Assembly (NCBI RefSeq): GCF_041346945.1
Contig: NZ_CP166850.1
Span: 9,780,501-9,844,500 of the forward strand
DNA: 64,000 bases
Direction of reading: 5' to 3'
DNA from: Amycolatopsis sp. cg9
GTDB taxonomy: Bacteria; Actinomycetota; Actinomycetes; Mycobacteriales; Pseudonocardiaceae
Shown here: positions 46,477 to 57,977 of the stretch, piece by piece
How the letters are laid out: every line of letters begins with the position of its first letter
Position numbering within the stretch: the first letter of the stretch is position 1
The notes under the pieces: generated by a model
The model's database searches: none
The model's input: only the letters and a program-made list of their open reading frames with translations
Told to the model about the DNA's origin: nothing
Made by a program: the position numbers and the translations under genes

Positions 46477-47427
46477 ATGGACCTCAAGATCGGGTGCTTC
46501 CCCTACGACACCACCAGGCAGCTCTTCGAAACCACCACCGTGGAAACCGCCGATACGCTGCCGGAGATCTTCGAACGGCTGATCCGCGGGAACGAGTTCG
46601 ACATCGCAGAGCTCGGCCTCACGTTCTACCTGCGCCTGCTCGAAGAAGACACGCCCTTCGTGGCGCTGCCCATCTTCCCGAACCGGGTGTTCCGGCACTC
46701 GTGCGTCTTCGTCAACACCCACTCGGGCATCACCGGCCCGGCCGACCTCACCGGCCGGACCATCGGCGAATTCGGGACCTACGGCCAGGATTCGGGCGTC
46801 TGGGCCAAGGGCGTCCTGATGGACGAGTACGGCTTCGAGCCCGAAGCGAACCGCTGGGTGATCGGCGGGCTCGAACACCCAGCGGCACCCTTCGGCTTCA
46901 TCCCGCACCCGCACCCGGCCGCCCTCGACGTCACCGCGGCCGGGGACGGGAAGACGCTGAGCGACCTGCTCGACACCGGCGAGATCGACGTGCTGTTCTC
47001 CGCCAACGTCCCGCAGTGCGTGCTCGACGGGTCGCCGAACGTCGCCCGCCTGTTCCCGGACTTCGCGGCGCGGGAACGCGAGTACCACCGCCGCACCGGG
47101 ATCTTCCCGATCATGCACACGGTCGTCGTCCGGCGGGGGCTCCTGCGGGACGACCCCGGGCTGGCCCGCCGCGTCTACACGCAGTTCGAAGCCGCGAAGG
47201 ACGCCGCCGCCGAGCGGTACCGGCGGAACCGGCGGCTCTACCAGGTACAGACGATGGTCCCCTGGGCGAACGCGCTGGTCGACGAAACCCTCGCCGAGTT
47301 CGGCGAAGACTGGTGGCCCTACGGGATTTCCGCCAACCGCGCGACGCTCGAAACCTACCTGCGGTACCACCACGAGCAGGGGCTGTCGTCCCGCCGCTGG
47401 CCGCTCGAGGAGATCTTCGCGCCGGAG

Positions 47428-47442
<15 letters not shown>
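46477..47442 (+). CDS. 4,5-Dihydroxyphthalate decarboxylase-like protein (periplasmic-binding fold)
   Basis: The 321-residue protein begins LKIGCFPYDTTRQLFETTTV and has FDIAELGLTFYLRLLEEDTPFVALPIFPNRVFRHSCVFVN, which match the 4,5-dihydroxyphthalate decarboxylase (Pht5) family that uses a type II solute-binding fold. It has no signal peptide, so it is cytoplasmic. A role in decarboxylating an aromatic acid is inferred from the family alone; no other aromatic-degradation gene is nearby. Divergent LysR is the likely regulator. Its last 15 bases overlap the convergent gene. Confidence 0.8.
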
Positions 47443-49984
<2,542 letters not shown>

Positions 49985-50006
49985 GGGTTCCTTACTCACG
50001 ATGCCG

Positions 50007-50044
50007 CGAAGGCCTCCCCACCGGAATCGGCGAGGAGGCCTTCG
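50007..50044 (-). terminator. Terminator of pnp
   Basis: CGAAGGCCTCC and GGAGGCCTTCG make an 11-pair stem around a 16-base loop that can pair further (CCG with CGG). It lies 33 bases beyond the pnp stop on the minus strand and just before the M16 peptidase start. Confidence 0.75.
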
Positions 50045-50076
50045 ACGGAACTGTCTTGAACCGGACGAGCCGGGTC

Positions 50077-52329
50077 TTACTTGGCGTCGGCCTTCTCGGC
50101 GTCGGCGGCCGGCGCGTCACCCTCGGCGGGCTTGGCGTCGTCCTCCTTGACCACGATCAGGCTGATCTTGCCGCGGTTGTCGATGTCGGCGATCTCGACG
50201 CGGAGCTTGTCGCCCACGTTGACCACGTCTTCGACCTTGGCGATCCGCTTGCCGTTCCCCAGCTTGGAGATGTGCACCAGGCCGTCCTTGCCCGGCAGCA
50301 GCGAGACGAACGCGCCGAACGCGGCCGTCTTCACCACGGTGCCGAGGAAGCGCTCGCCGACCTTGGGCAGCTGCGGGTTGGCGATGGCGTTGATCAGGTC
50401 GATCGCCGCCTCCGCCGACGGGCCGTCCGAAGCGCCCACGTAGATCGTGCCGTCGTCCTCGATGGAGATGTCGGCGCCGGTCTGCTCGGTGATCGAGTTG
50501 ATCATCTTGCCCTTCGGGCCGATGACCTCGCCGATCTTGTCGACCGGGATCTTCACGCTGGTGACGCGCGGCGAGTACGGGCTCATCTCGTCCGGGCTGT
50601 CGATCGCCTCGGCGATGACCTCCAGGATGGTGGTCCGGGCGTCCTTCGCCTGCTTCAGCGCGGCCGCGAGGACCTCCGACGGGATGCCGTCGAGCTTCGT
50701 GTCGAGCTGCAGCGCGGTGATGATGTCCTTGGTGCCGGCGACCTTGAAGTCCATGTCGCCCAGTGCGTCCTCGGCACCGAGGATGTCGGTGAGCGCCACG
50801 TAGCGGGTCTCGCCGTCGACCTCGTCGGAGACCAGGCCCATCGCGATGCCCGCGACCGGCGCCTTCAGCGGCACGCCGGCGTTGTACAGGCTCATCGTGG
50901 ACGCGCAGACCGAGCCCATCGAGGTCGAGCCGTTGGAGCCCAGCGCCTCGGAGACCTGGCGGATCGCGTACGGGAACTCGTCCCGCTTCGGCAGCACCGG
51001 CACCAGGGCGCGCTCGGCGAGCATGCCGTGGCCGATTTCGCGGCGCTTCGGCGAACCGACGCGGCCGGTCTCACCGGTGGAGAAGGGCGGGAAGTTGTAG
51101 TGGTGCATGTAGCGCTTGTGCGTCTCCGGGGACAGCGAGTCGATCTGCTGCTCCAGGCGAAGCATGTTCAGCGTGGTGACGCCCAGGATCTGGGTTTCGC
51201 CGCGCTCGAACAGCGCCGAGCCGTGCGCCCGCGGGATCACGGCGACCTCGGCCGCGAGCGACCGGATGTCGGTGAGGCCACGGCCGTCCATGCGGATCTT
51301 CTCCGTGAGGACGCGCTGGCGCATGATCTTCTTCGTCAGGGCCTTGAACGCCCCGCCGATCTCCTTGTCGCGGCCCTCGAAGGCTTCGCCCTCACCGAGG
51401 CCGACCTTCTCCAGCACGGCGGCCTTGACCTGGTCGGTCGCGGCGTCGCGGTCCTGCTTGCCGGCGATCTGCAGCGCGTTCGCCAGGTCGTCGGTCGCGA
51501 TCGCGGCGACGGCCTCGTAGACGTCCTGCTGGTAGGCCGGGTAGACCGGGAACTCGCCGGTCGGCTTCGCGGCGGCCTCGGCCAGGCGCTGCTGCGCCTC
51601 GCACAGGACCTTGATGAACGGCTTCGCGGCCTCGAGGCCCTCGGCGACGGCGACCTCGTCCGGTGCCTTGCCGCCGTCGGCGATCAGGTCGAGCGTGTTC
51701 TCGGTGCCCTCGGCCTCGACCATCATGATCGCGACGTCGTCACCGACGATGCGGCCGGCCACGACCATGTTGAAGGTGGCCTTCTCCAGCTGCGACCAGG
51801 TCGGGAACGCGACCCACTGGCCCTCGATCAGCGCGACGCGGACGCCGCCGACCGGGCCGGAGAACGGCAGGCCGGCGATCTGGGTCGACGCCGACGCGGC
51901 GTTGATGGCCAGCACGTCGTACGGGTCGTCCGGGTTGAGGCTCTGGACGGTGATGACGACCTGGATCTCGTTGCGGAGACCGTCGGCGAACGACGGGCGC
52001 AGCGGCCGGTCGATCAGGCGGCAGGTCAGGATCGCGTCGGTCGACGGGCGGCCCTCGCGGCGGAAGAACGCGCCGGGGATGCGGCCCGCGGCGTACATGC
52101 GCTCTTCGACGTCCACGGTCAGCGGGAAGAAGTCGAAGTGCTCCTTCGGGTGCTTCGACGCGGTCGTCGCCGAGAGCAGCATGGTCTCTTCGTCGAGGTA
52201 CGCGACCACGGCGCCGGCGGCCTGCTTGGCCAGGCGGCCCGTCTCGAAGCGGATGGTGCGGGTGCCGAACTTGCCGTTGTCGATGACGGCTTCAGTCTCG
52301 TGCACGGTGACTCCGGTGGAGTCGGTCAT
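50077..52329 (-). CDS. pnp: Polyribonucleotide nucleotidyltransferase (PNPase)
   Basis: Phosphorolytic 3'-exoribonuclease and (p)ppGpp-linked guanosine pentaphosphate enzyme of actinobacteria. The 750-residue protein has two RNase PH cores (first with [22 protein letters not shown] and [11 protein letters not shown]; second with [21 protein letters not shown] and [12 protein letters not shown]), a KH domain with GPKGKMI and a C-terminal S1 domain ([30 protein letters not shown]). The tail is acidic/Ala-rich. ATG has GGAGAA eight bases upstream; the longer frame upstream is rejected. A structured leader precedes it. Confidence 0.97.
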   Translation of the reverse strand: MTDSTGVTVHETEAVIDNGKFGTRTIRFETGRLAKQAAGAVVAYLDEETMLLSATTASKHPKEHFDFFPLTVDVEERMYAAGRIPGAFFRREGRPSTDAILTCRLIDRPLRPSFADGLRNEIQVVITVQSLNPDDPYDVLAINAASASTQIAGLPFSGPVGGVRVALIEGQWVAFPTWSQLEKATFNMVVAGRIVGDDVAIMMVEAEGTENTLDLIADGGKAPDEVAVAEGLEAAKPFIKVLCEAQQRLAEAAAKPTGEFPVYPAYQQDVYEAVAAIATDDLANALQIAGKQDRDAATDQVKAAVLEKVGLGEGEAFEGRDKEIGGAFKALTKKIMRQRVLTEKIRMDGRGLTDIRSLAAEVAVIPRAHGSALFERGETQILGVTTLNMLRLEQQIDSLSPETHKRYMHHYNFPPFSTGETGRVGSPKRREIGHGMLAERALVPVLPKRDEFPYAIRQVSEALGSNGSTSMGSVCASTMSLYNAGVPLKAPVAGIAMGLVSDEVDGETRYVALTDILGAEDALGDMDFKVAGTKDIITALQLDTKLDGIPSEVLAAALKQAKDARTTILEVIAEAIDSPDEMSPYSPRVTSVKIPVDKIGEVIGPKGKMINSITEQTGADISIEDDGTIYVGASDGPSAEAAIDLINAIANPQLPKVGERFLGTVVKTAAFGAFVSLLPGKDGLVHISKLGNGKRIAKVEDVVNVGDKLRVEIADIDNRGKISLIVVKEDDAKPAEGDAPAADAEKADAK

Positions 52330-52415
52330 AGATGTTTCTCCTCTTTGGTTCCTTCGTTCGGCGCGAGTCTCCCACCCTGGGACCCATTTCGCCGGAGGAC
52401 GCTCGAGGAATGAGG

Positions 52416-52471
52416 CCGGTCTTCGATCGAAGCCCCCGGGACGCTTCCCGGGAACCACTACCGAGGACCGG
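52416..52471 (-). ncRNA. Structured pnp leader (Actino-pnp motif candidate)
   Basis: On the minus strand CCGGTC (52466-52471) pairs with GACCGG (52416-52421), enclosing a CCCGGG/CCCGGG hairpin (52447-52452 with 52435-52440) and a CTTCGATCGAAG hairpin (52421-52432). This compact structure lies in the 5' leader of pnp, exactly where the Actino-pnp RNA motif is known in actinobacteria; it probably mediates feedback by PNPase. I matched it by position and structure, not by alignment. Confidence 0.6.
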
Positions 52472-52516
52472 CGGACGGACCCTCGTGCGCGCTCGCGCCG
52501 TTCCTGTGGTGGTGCA

Positions 52517-52550
52517 CCGAGGGGGAGCGACCGCGGTCACTCCCCCTCGG
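52517..52550 (-). terminator. Terminator/attenuator after rpsO
   Basis: CCGAGGGGGAG and CTCCCCCTCGG form an 11-pair stem with a 12-base loop, beginning six bases after the rpsO stop. It separates rpsO from pnp, though partial read-through is common in rpsO-pnp pairs. Confidence 0.8.
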
Positions 52551-52556
52551 GTGAAG

Positions 52557-52826
52557 CTATCGGCGCAGGCCGAGGCGCTGGATCAGCGCACGGTAACGCT
52601 CGATGTCCACCTTCATCACGTAGTTCAGCAGCCGGCGGCGACGGCCGACCAGCAGCAGGAGCCCGCGACGCGAGTGGTGGTCGTGCTTGTGAGCCTTGAG
52701 GTGCTCGGTGAGGCCGACGATGCGCTTGGTCAGCAGCGCGACCTGGGCCTCGGGGGATCCGGTGTCCGAGTCGTGCACGCCGTACTCGGCCAGGATCGAC
52801 TTCTTCTCTTCGGTGGACAGCGCCAC
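52557..52826 (-). CDS. rpsO: 30S ribosomal protein S15
   Basis: The 89-residue protein is a full-length S15: [66 protein letters not shown] and LIQRLGLR are all conserved. It binds 16S rRNA in the central domain. GTG has GAGGAG eight bases upstream. Position just before pnp is universal. Confidence 0.98.
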   Translation of the reverse strand: MALSTEEKKSILAEYGVHDSDTGSPEAQVALLTKRIVGLTEHLKAHKHDHHSRRGLLLLVGRRRRLLNYVMKVDIERYRALIQRLGLRR

Positions 52827-52956
52827 TTGTGTTGCTCCTCGAAATAATCAGTGCCGTGCGGCCCCGGGCGTGGATGCACGCCGGGAAGACGGTCACGGCC
52901 GCCACGGACTGCAGCCGGACCCGCTCGTGAGGTTACCAGCCCGCTGAACAGCGGCT

Positions 52957-53460
52957 TCAGGCGCCGTCCAGCTCGAAGACGCGCGCCACCCGGTAGCGGG
53001 GGCCGCCCGGCTCGCGCTCACTGGTCATCAGCGTCACTTCGGCGGCCCGCCAGCGCCGGCTCGTGAAGCCGGCGAGCTTCCCCGTCCAACGCTCGGCGTG
53101 CCCCGGTTCTTCCCGGGGGAACCGCGCGAGCGTCAGGTGGGCCCGGTACGGCCTCGCCTCGGCGTCGGCGCCCGCGGCGTGCGCGAGCGGCGTCAGCTCC
53201 GTTCCGGCGACAGTCAACCACAGCACCCCGGGGAACGTCGCGGCCTTTTCCAGCCGGACGTCGACACCGGCCCGCCCGGCCAGCCGCTCCTCCAGCCAGG
53301 CACCGCGCGCCTCGACGTCGTCGTGGCCGTAGTAGGCGAGCGTGACGTGCCAGCGCTCCGGCGGCTCCCAGCGAAGACCGCCGTCCGGCTCGCCCAGGGC
53401 CTCGGCGACCGCCGCGACGACGTCGTCCGGCGGGACGAGCGCGCTGAACAGGACCGGCAT
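52957..53460 (-). CDS. thpR: RNA 2',3'-cyclic phosphodiesterase (ThpR/LigT family)
   Basis: The 167-residue 2H phosphoesterase has two HxT motifs, HVTLAYYG and HLTLARF, about 70 residues apart, facing each other in the active site. Such enzymes open 2',3'-cyclic phosphates of RNA. Its ATG overlaps the stop of the upstream XRE gene by one base, so the pair is translationally coupled. The C-terminal VTLMTSEREPGGPRYRVARVFEL strand ends match the family. Confidence 0.87.
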   Translation of the reverse strand: MPVLFSALVPPDDVVAAVAEALGEPDGGLRWEPPERWHVTLAYYGHDDVEARGAWLEERLAGRAGVDVRLEKAATFPGVLWLTVAGTELTPLAHAAGADAEARPYRAHLTLARFPREEPGHAERWTGKLAGFTSRRWRAAEVTLMTSEREPGGPRYRVARVFELDGA

Positions 53461-53990
53461 CAGGAGCCGTGGCCCGCCCGGCGGAGCAGGTCGGCGATGG
53501 CCGGGAACTCGTCGTCGAGGCGCTTGGCGGCCTCGCCGAGGTCCTCGTCCTCGGCCAGGTCGCGCAGGTAGGCGAGGACCTTCGCGTCCTCGTTGACCAC
53601 CGGGATGTTGTCGCGGCCGACGGTGGGGCGCGAGTCGCGGACGTCCTCCATCGCGGCGAGCATCGCGTCGCGGTTGCCGGCGGCGACCTCGGGCACGAGG
53701 ATCTTGCGTTCGAGCATGATCATCCTGGCCAGCACGACCGGGTTGCCGATCTTCGCCCGCCGCCCGCTCATCACCTGGCTGAGCATGGGGGCGCTGATCC
53801 CGAGGACTTCGGCCAAGAACGCCTGCGAAACGTCGAACGCGACGACGAGCCGGCGCACGCGGTCGCCGAGCGGCTCCCCGTACCACTCGCGCTGCAACGC
53901 GATGTTCCGCTGGACGATCTTGTGGTCCTCCACCAGTTCCGCTCCCCTAAACCGCTTCGCCTGCCGCTCGCGCACACCGTCCGTGAGCAT
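53460..53990 (-). CDS. XRE-family helix-turn-helix regulator
   Basis: The 176-residue protein has a helix-turn-helix in its first half (FDVSQAFLAEVLGISAPMLSQVMSGRRAKIGNPVVLARM) followed by an acidic helical C-terminal domain (EDAKVLAYLRDLAEDEDLGEAAKRLDDE). Ligand and targets are unknown. It is coupled to the ThpR gene by overlapping stop and start, so it may regulate that gene or respond to RNA processing, which is speculation. Start ATG has no clear Shine-Dalgarno. Confidence 0.82.
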   Translation of the reverse strand: MLTDGVRERQAKRFRGAELVEDHKIVQRNIALQREWYGEPLGDRVRRLVVAFDVSQAFLAEVLGISAPMLSQVMSGRRAKIGNPVVLARMIMLERKILVPEVAAGNRDAMLAAMEDVRDSRPTVGRDNIPVVNEDAKVLAYLRDLAEDEDLGEAAKRLDDEFPAIADLLRRAGHGS

Positions 53991-54027
53991 CTTGCCATCG
54001 CTGCCACGTGCGTGAACGCGAAATCCC

Positions 54028-55011
54028 CTATTCGTCCCCGGTCGGGGCGTCCGGGGGCACCTCGAGTGCCTTTCTCGTCTCGATCACGTCGTCGTCGATC
54101 TGCGTGACGAGCCCGGCCGAGTCCGCGAAGCGCACCTGGTCGCGCAGCCGCGTCACGAAGTCGATCGCCACGTGCTGGCCGTAGAAGTCCTCGTCGACGT
54201 CGAGGACGAACGCCTCGACGGTCCGTTCGCGCCCGGAGAACGTCGGGTTCGTGCCCACCGAGACCGCGGCGCGCAGCCGGCGCGACGGGTCGGCCGAGCG
54301 GGTGAACCAGGCGCTGTAAACGCCGTCGGCCGGGACGGCGGCGAAGCGCGGCGTCGACAGGTTCGCCGTCGGGTAGCCGAGCTCGTGGCCGCGGCCGTCG
54401 CCGCGGACGACGATGCCCTCCAGGCGGTGCGGGCGGCCGAGGGCCTCCGCCGCCGCGACGACGTCGCCCGCGTCGATGCACGAGCGGACGTAGGTGCTGG
54501 AGAACGTGATCGCCGATTGGTCCTCTTCGGACAGTTCCTTGCCCTGCAGTTCCGCGCCGTAGGCGGCGAACCCGAACCGGCGGCCGAGCGTGCGCAGCAT
54601 CGCGACGTCACCGGCGGCCTTGGCGCCGAAGGTGAAGTTGTCGCCGACGATCACCGCGGCCGCGTGCAGGCGGTCGACGAGCACCTCGTGCACGAACTCC
54701 TCCGGCGCGAGCCGGGACAGCTCCAAGGTGAACGGCAGCACGCAGAAGACGTCGACGCCGAGGCTCTCGACGATTTCCGCCTTGCGCCGCAACGTGGTCA
54801 GCTGCGCCGGGTGACTGCCCGGGCGCAGCACCTCCGACGGGTGCGGGTCGAACGTCAGCATGACGCTCGGCAGCCCCCGTTCGGCGGCCGCGGCCACGGT
54901 CCGGCTGATCAGCTCCTGGTGCCCGCGATGCACCCCGTCGAACACGCCGATGGTGACCACGCACCGGCCCCAGCCGCCGGGGAGGTCCCCCAGCCCACGC
55001 CACCGCAGCAC
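54028..55011 (-). CDS. ribF: Bifunctional riboflavin kinase/FAD synthetase
   Basis: Makes FMN and FAD from riboflavin. The 327-residue protein has the adenylyltransferase start VVTIGVFDGVHRGHQELI with the nucleotide-binding HxGH motif, FTFGAKAAGD, STYVRSCIDAGDVVAAAEALGRPHRLEG and the kinase motif GYPTANL followed by PADGVYSAW. GTG was chosen for GGGAG seven bases upstream. It follows truB closely (29 bases), as in mycobacteria where ribF and truB are near. Confidence 0.96.
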   Translation of the reverse strand: MLRWRGLGDLPGGWGRCVVTIGVFDGVHRGHQELISRTVAAAAERGLPSVMLTFDPHPSEVLRPGSHPAQLTTLRRKAEIVESLGVDVFCVLPFTLELSRLAPEEFVHEVLVDRLHAAAVIVGDNFTFGAKAAGDVAMLRTLGRRFGFAAYGAELQGKELSEEDQSAITFSSTYVRSCIDAGDVVAAAEALGRPHRLEGIVVRGDGRGHELGYPTANLSTPRFAAVPADGVYSAWFTRSADPSRRLRAAVSVGTNPTFSGRERTVEAFVLDVDEDFYGQHVAIDFVTRLRDQVRFADSAGLVTQIDDDVIETRKALEVPPDAPTGDE

Positions 55012-55040
55012 GTCGCACTCCCGTCTCTGTAAGGCCCACC

Positions 55041-55946
55041 CTAGGCGGGCAGCAACACCACCACCGCGCGGGACACGCCTTGTTCGTCGGCGGCCAGCGC
55101 GAGCACCCGGCCGTCGGGCCCGAAGAGCCCGTACGTGCCTTCGAGCCCGGTCGCCGGGATGCGCTGCCCGTGCCGGACCGCCTTCGCCGTGGCCGCGTCG
55201 AGGTCGCGCCTCGGGAAGGCGGCGGCGACGGCGGCGTCGAGGTCCAGGCTCAGCTCGGGCTGCTCCTCGAGCTGGTCGAGGGTGCGCGCCCTGGCCAGCG
55301 TGAACGGGCCGACCGTGGTGCGCCGCAACGCCTTCAGGTGCCCGCCGCAGCCGAGGTCCGCGCCGAGGTCGCGGGCCAGCGCGCGGACGTAGGTGCCGGA
55401 CGAGCACTCGACGACGGCGTCGACCTCGACGTGGTCGTCTTCGTGCCGGACGGCGAGGACGTCGAAGCGGTAGACGGTGACCGGGCGCGCGGGGATCACG
55501 ACGTCTTCGCCGGCGCGGACGCGGGTGTAGGCGCGCTTGCCGTCGATCTTGACGGCGCTGACCGCGCTCGGCACCTGCTGGATGTCGCCGGTCAGCTTCG
55601 CGACCCCTTCGGCGATCTCGTCGTCGGTGATCTTCCCGGTGTCGCCGGTCGTGAGGACTTCGCCCTCGGCGTCGTCGGTCGTGGTGCTGCTGCCGAGGCT
55701 CAGGGTGGCCAGGTAGGTCTTGCGGTCCAGCGCCAGGTGGCCGAGCAGCTTGGTGGCACGCTCGATGCCGAGCACCAGCACGCCGGTCGCCATCGGGTCG
55801 AGCGTGCCGGCGTGCCCGACCTTGCGGGTGCCCATGATGCGGCGGGCGCGGGCGACGACGTCGTGCGACGTCATGCCGGCGGGCTTGTCGACGATCAGGA
55901 GACCGGGCGGCGGGGCGGGGCGGCGGGGCGGTTTGGGGCTCGACAC
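55041..55946 (-). CDS. truB: tRNA pseudouridine(55) synthase
   Basis: Forms pseudouridine 55 in the T-loop of tRNA. The 301-residue protein has GLLIVDKPAGMTSHDVVARARRIMG, catalytic Asp in GHAGTLDPMATGVL, AYTRVRAGE and CSSGTYVRALARDLG, all TruB hallmarks. The C-terminal GQRIPATGLEGTYGLFGPDGRVLALA is a PUA-like end. GTG follows a minus-strand TAGGGT by seven bases (leaderless). It probably heads a transcript with ribF. Confidence 0.96.
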   Translation of the reverse strand: MSSPKPPRRPAPPPGLLIVDKPAGMTSHDVVARARRIMGTRKVGHAGTLDPMATGVLVLGIERATKLLGHLALDRKTYLATLSLGSSTTTDDAEGEVLTTGDTGKITDDEIAEGVAKLTGDIQQVPSAVSAVKIDGKRAYTRVRAGEDVVIPARPVTVYRFDVLAVRHEDDHVEVDAVVECSSGTYVRALARDLGADLGCGGHLKALRRTTVGPFTLARARTLDQLEEQPELSLDLDAAVAAAFPRRDLDAATAKAVRHGQRIPATGLEGTYGLFGPDGRVLALAADEQGVSRAVVVLLPA

Positions 55947-55990
55947 GCGGCAAACCCTAGCTGCCGCCCCTCGGGGAACGATCAGGCCGC

Positions 55991-57316
55991 TCAAGCGGCG
56001 ACGATCGGCGTCTCCGGTAGTGCGGCGTCCCAGCGGCGGCGGGTGATCCGCACCGGCAGCTCCTCGCCGCGCGCTTCGGCGAGGAACAGGTGGGCGCGGG
56101 TCCGGCGCCACCACACCAGCATCCGGTACGTGCCGACGGCGAGGATCGCGACGATCGCCAGCAGCGACAGCCGGAAGTTACCGCCGGTCCACTGCAGCAG
56201 CACGCCGACGGCGAGCGCGGCGATCGTCGTCGCCACGAAACCGCCGACGTTGACCACGCCGGTCGCGGTGCCGACGCGGGACAGCGGGTTGTAGTCGCGG
56301 GCGAGCGCGAACCCGATCATCGACGCCGGGCCGCCGAGGGCCAGGAAGGCGAACGCGGGCACCAGCACGGGCACGGGCACGGTGCCGGGCCAGCTCAGCA
56401 GCACCGCCCAGATCAGCGCGGCGCCGCCGATGTACCCGCCGACCAGCGGCATCCGCAGCGACGGGTGCCTGCCGATCACGCCGCCGAGCAGCGGCCCGCC
56501 CGCCATCGACCCGAAGACGAACACGGTGAGCAGCGCGCTCGCGGCGGCCTTCGACTGCCCTTGGCCCTGGACCAGCCACGGGACGCCCCACAGCAGCGTC
56601 AGGGCGTTGGGGGCGAACATGGTGCTGAAGTGGACCCAGAAGCCCAGCCGCGTCCCCGGCGTCCGCCAGGCTTCGGCGACCTGGTGGGCGAGCTGGCGCG
56701 GCCGGACCTGTTCGCGGACGGGCAGCGCTTCGCCGGCCGGGACGTCCCGGACCCGCAGCGCCACGACCAGCGTGTAGAGCACGGTGAGGGCACCGACGGC
56801 GAGGAAGGTGGGGGTCCAGCCGGAGACGTCGAGCAGCAACGCCAGCGGAACGGTGGCGGCGAGGTTGCCGATGTAGCCGACGGCGGCGGTGAACGACGTC
56901 AGCAGCGCGTACTGGCGGCCCGGGAAGTGGGCCGCGACCAGGCGCAGCACGCTGACGAAGGTCAGTGCGTCGCCGAGCCCGAGCACGCCGCGGGCGAGCA
57001 GCCCGAGGCCGTAGGAGTGCGCGATGCCGAGCAGCAGCTGCCCGGCGCCGAGGATCAGCACGGCGACGACGAGGACGCGGCGGGGACCGTAGCGGTCGAC
57101 CAGGACGCCGGTCGGGATCTGCATGGCGGCGTAGACGCCGACCTGCAGGACGGTGAAGGTGCCGAGCGCGGCGGCGCCGACCCCGAACCGTTCGGCCGCC
57201 TGCAGCCCGGCGACGCCGAAGGAGGTGCGGTGGAAGACCGCGAGGAGGTAGACGGTGACGGCGGCGAGCCAGATGAGCCAGGACCGGGCGGTGGCGCGGC
57301 CGGTGGCGGGCGGCAC
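55991..57316 (-). CDS. Major facilitator superfamily transporter
   Basis: The 441-residue protein has about twelve helices and the MFS loop motif VDRYGPRRVLVVAV between helices 2 and 3, together with RGVLGLGDALTFVSVLRLVAAHFPGR. The opening region SWLIWLAAVTVYLLAVFHRTSFGVAG resembles sugar-phosphate/anion-type carriers. Substrate unknown. GTG has GGAGG five bases upstream. It follows the gene-free repeat region and precedes truB with a 44-base gap. Confidence 0.88.
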   Translation of the reverse strand: MPPATGRATARSWLIWLAAVTVYLLAVFHRTSFGVAGLQAAERFGVGAAALGTFTVLQVGVYAAMQIPTGVLVDRYGPRRVLVVAVLILGAGQLLLGIAHSYGLGLLARGVLGLGDALTFVSVLRLVAAHFPGRQYALLTSFTAAVGYIGNLAATVPLALLLDVSGWTPTFLAVGALTVLYTLVVALRVRDVPAGEALPVREQVRPRQLAHQVAEAWRTPGTRLGFWVHFSTMFAPNALTLLWGVPWLVQGQGQSKAAASALLTVFVFGSMAGGPLLGGVIGRHPSLRMPLVGGYIGGAALIWAVLLSWPGTVPVPVLVPAFAFLALGGPASMIGFALARDYNPLSRVGTATGVVNVGGFVATTIAALAVGVLLQWTGGNFRLSLLAIVAILAVGTYRMLVWWRRTRAHLFLAEARGEELPVRITRRRWDAALPETPIVAA

Positions 57317-57977
57317 AAGGACCTCCAGGGGTTCGGCGGTGTTCGGGGCGTGGAACGCCCACGCTGCCGTCCCTACTACTTGTATCGCCTAAGCAACGGC
57401 GAAACATAGCCGTTATCCGGGTGGTTTTCGCCACAGGGTCGGGGGCGTCACACGTGGTCAGGGGCTCGGGTGGGGGTGATCGCTCGGACGGGTGAACGGG
57501 TCCGGGGGCTGGGCGCGCGGGGAGGCGGCGCGCGGCGCGACGCTCGCTGAGTGGACCAGGTGGCCGGGGCCGGTCGGGCCGCGAGCCGGCAGCCCACGAC
57601 CGTCGGCTGGGTTCGGGTTGCGGGCAGGGAGGCGGCTGCGCGCGACTCGGGGCTCGCTGGCCGGACCCGGCCAGCGAGCCGGCAGCCCGTGATCTGCGGC
57701 TGGGTCAGGGCTTCGGGCCTGGCGCGCCGGGAGGCGGCTGCGCGCGGCTCCGACCTCACCGGGCGGGCCGCGTGGCCGGGGCCGGTGAGCCGGCAGTCCA
57801 TGGCCGACGGGCTGCGTTGGGGCTGCGGGCCTGGCGCGCAGGGAAGCGGCTGCACACAGCTCAGGGCTCGCCGACCGAGGCCGCCCGGCCCGCGAGCAGG
57901 TAGCCCATGACCGATGGCTGGCACCCGGCCGGTGAGTGCCGCGGCCGGATGCGAAAGGCCGCCAAGCCCACGCCGGG
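57317..57977. other. Gene-free stretch with a degenerate repeat
   Basis: No supported gene. Open frames on both strands are Arg/Gly/Ala-rich and follow a degenerate repeat. The left end should hold the MFS promoter and the right end the MATE stop side. No terminator with a clean stem was seen. Confidence 0.55.
57581..57910. repeat. Degenerate tandem repeat of about 100 bases
   Basis: A core resembling GCGAGCCGGCAGCCCATGAC followed by a GGCTGGGT-like and a GGAGGCGGCTGCGCGCG-like part recurs with starts near 57581, 57674, 57785 and 57892 (spacings 93, 111 and 107). Copies differ at many sites. It has no coding frame and is not a CRISPR array, because spacing varies and the units are homologous throughout. 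Confidence 0.65.
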
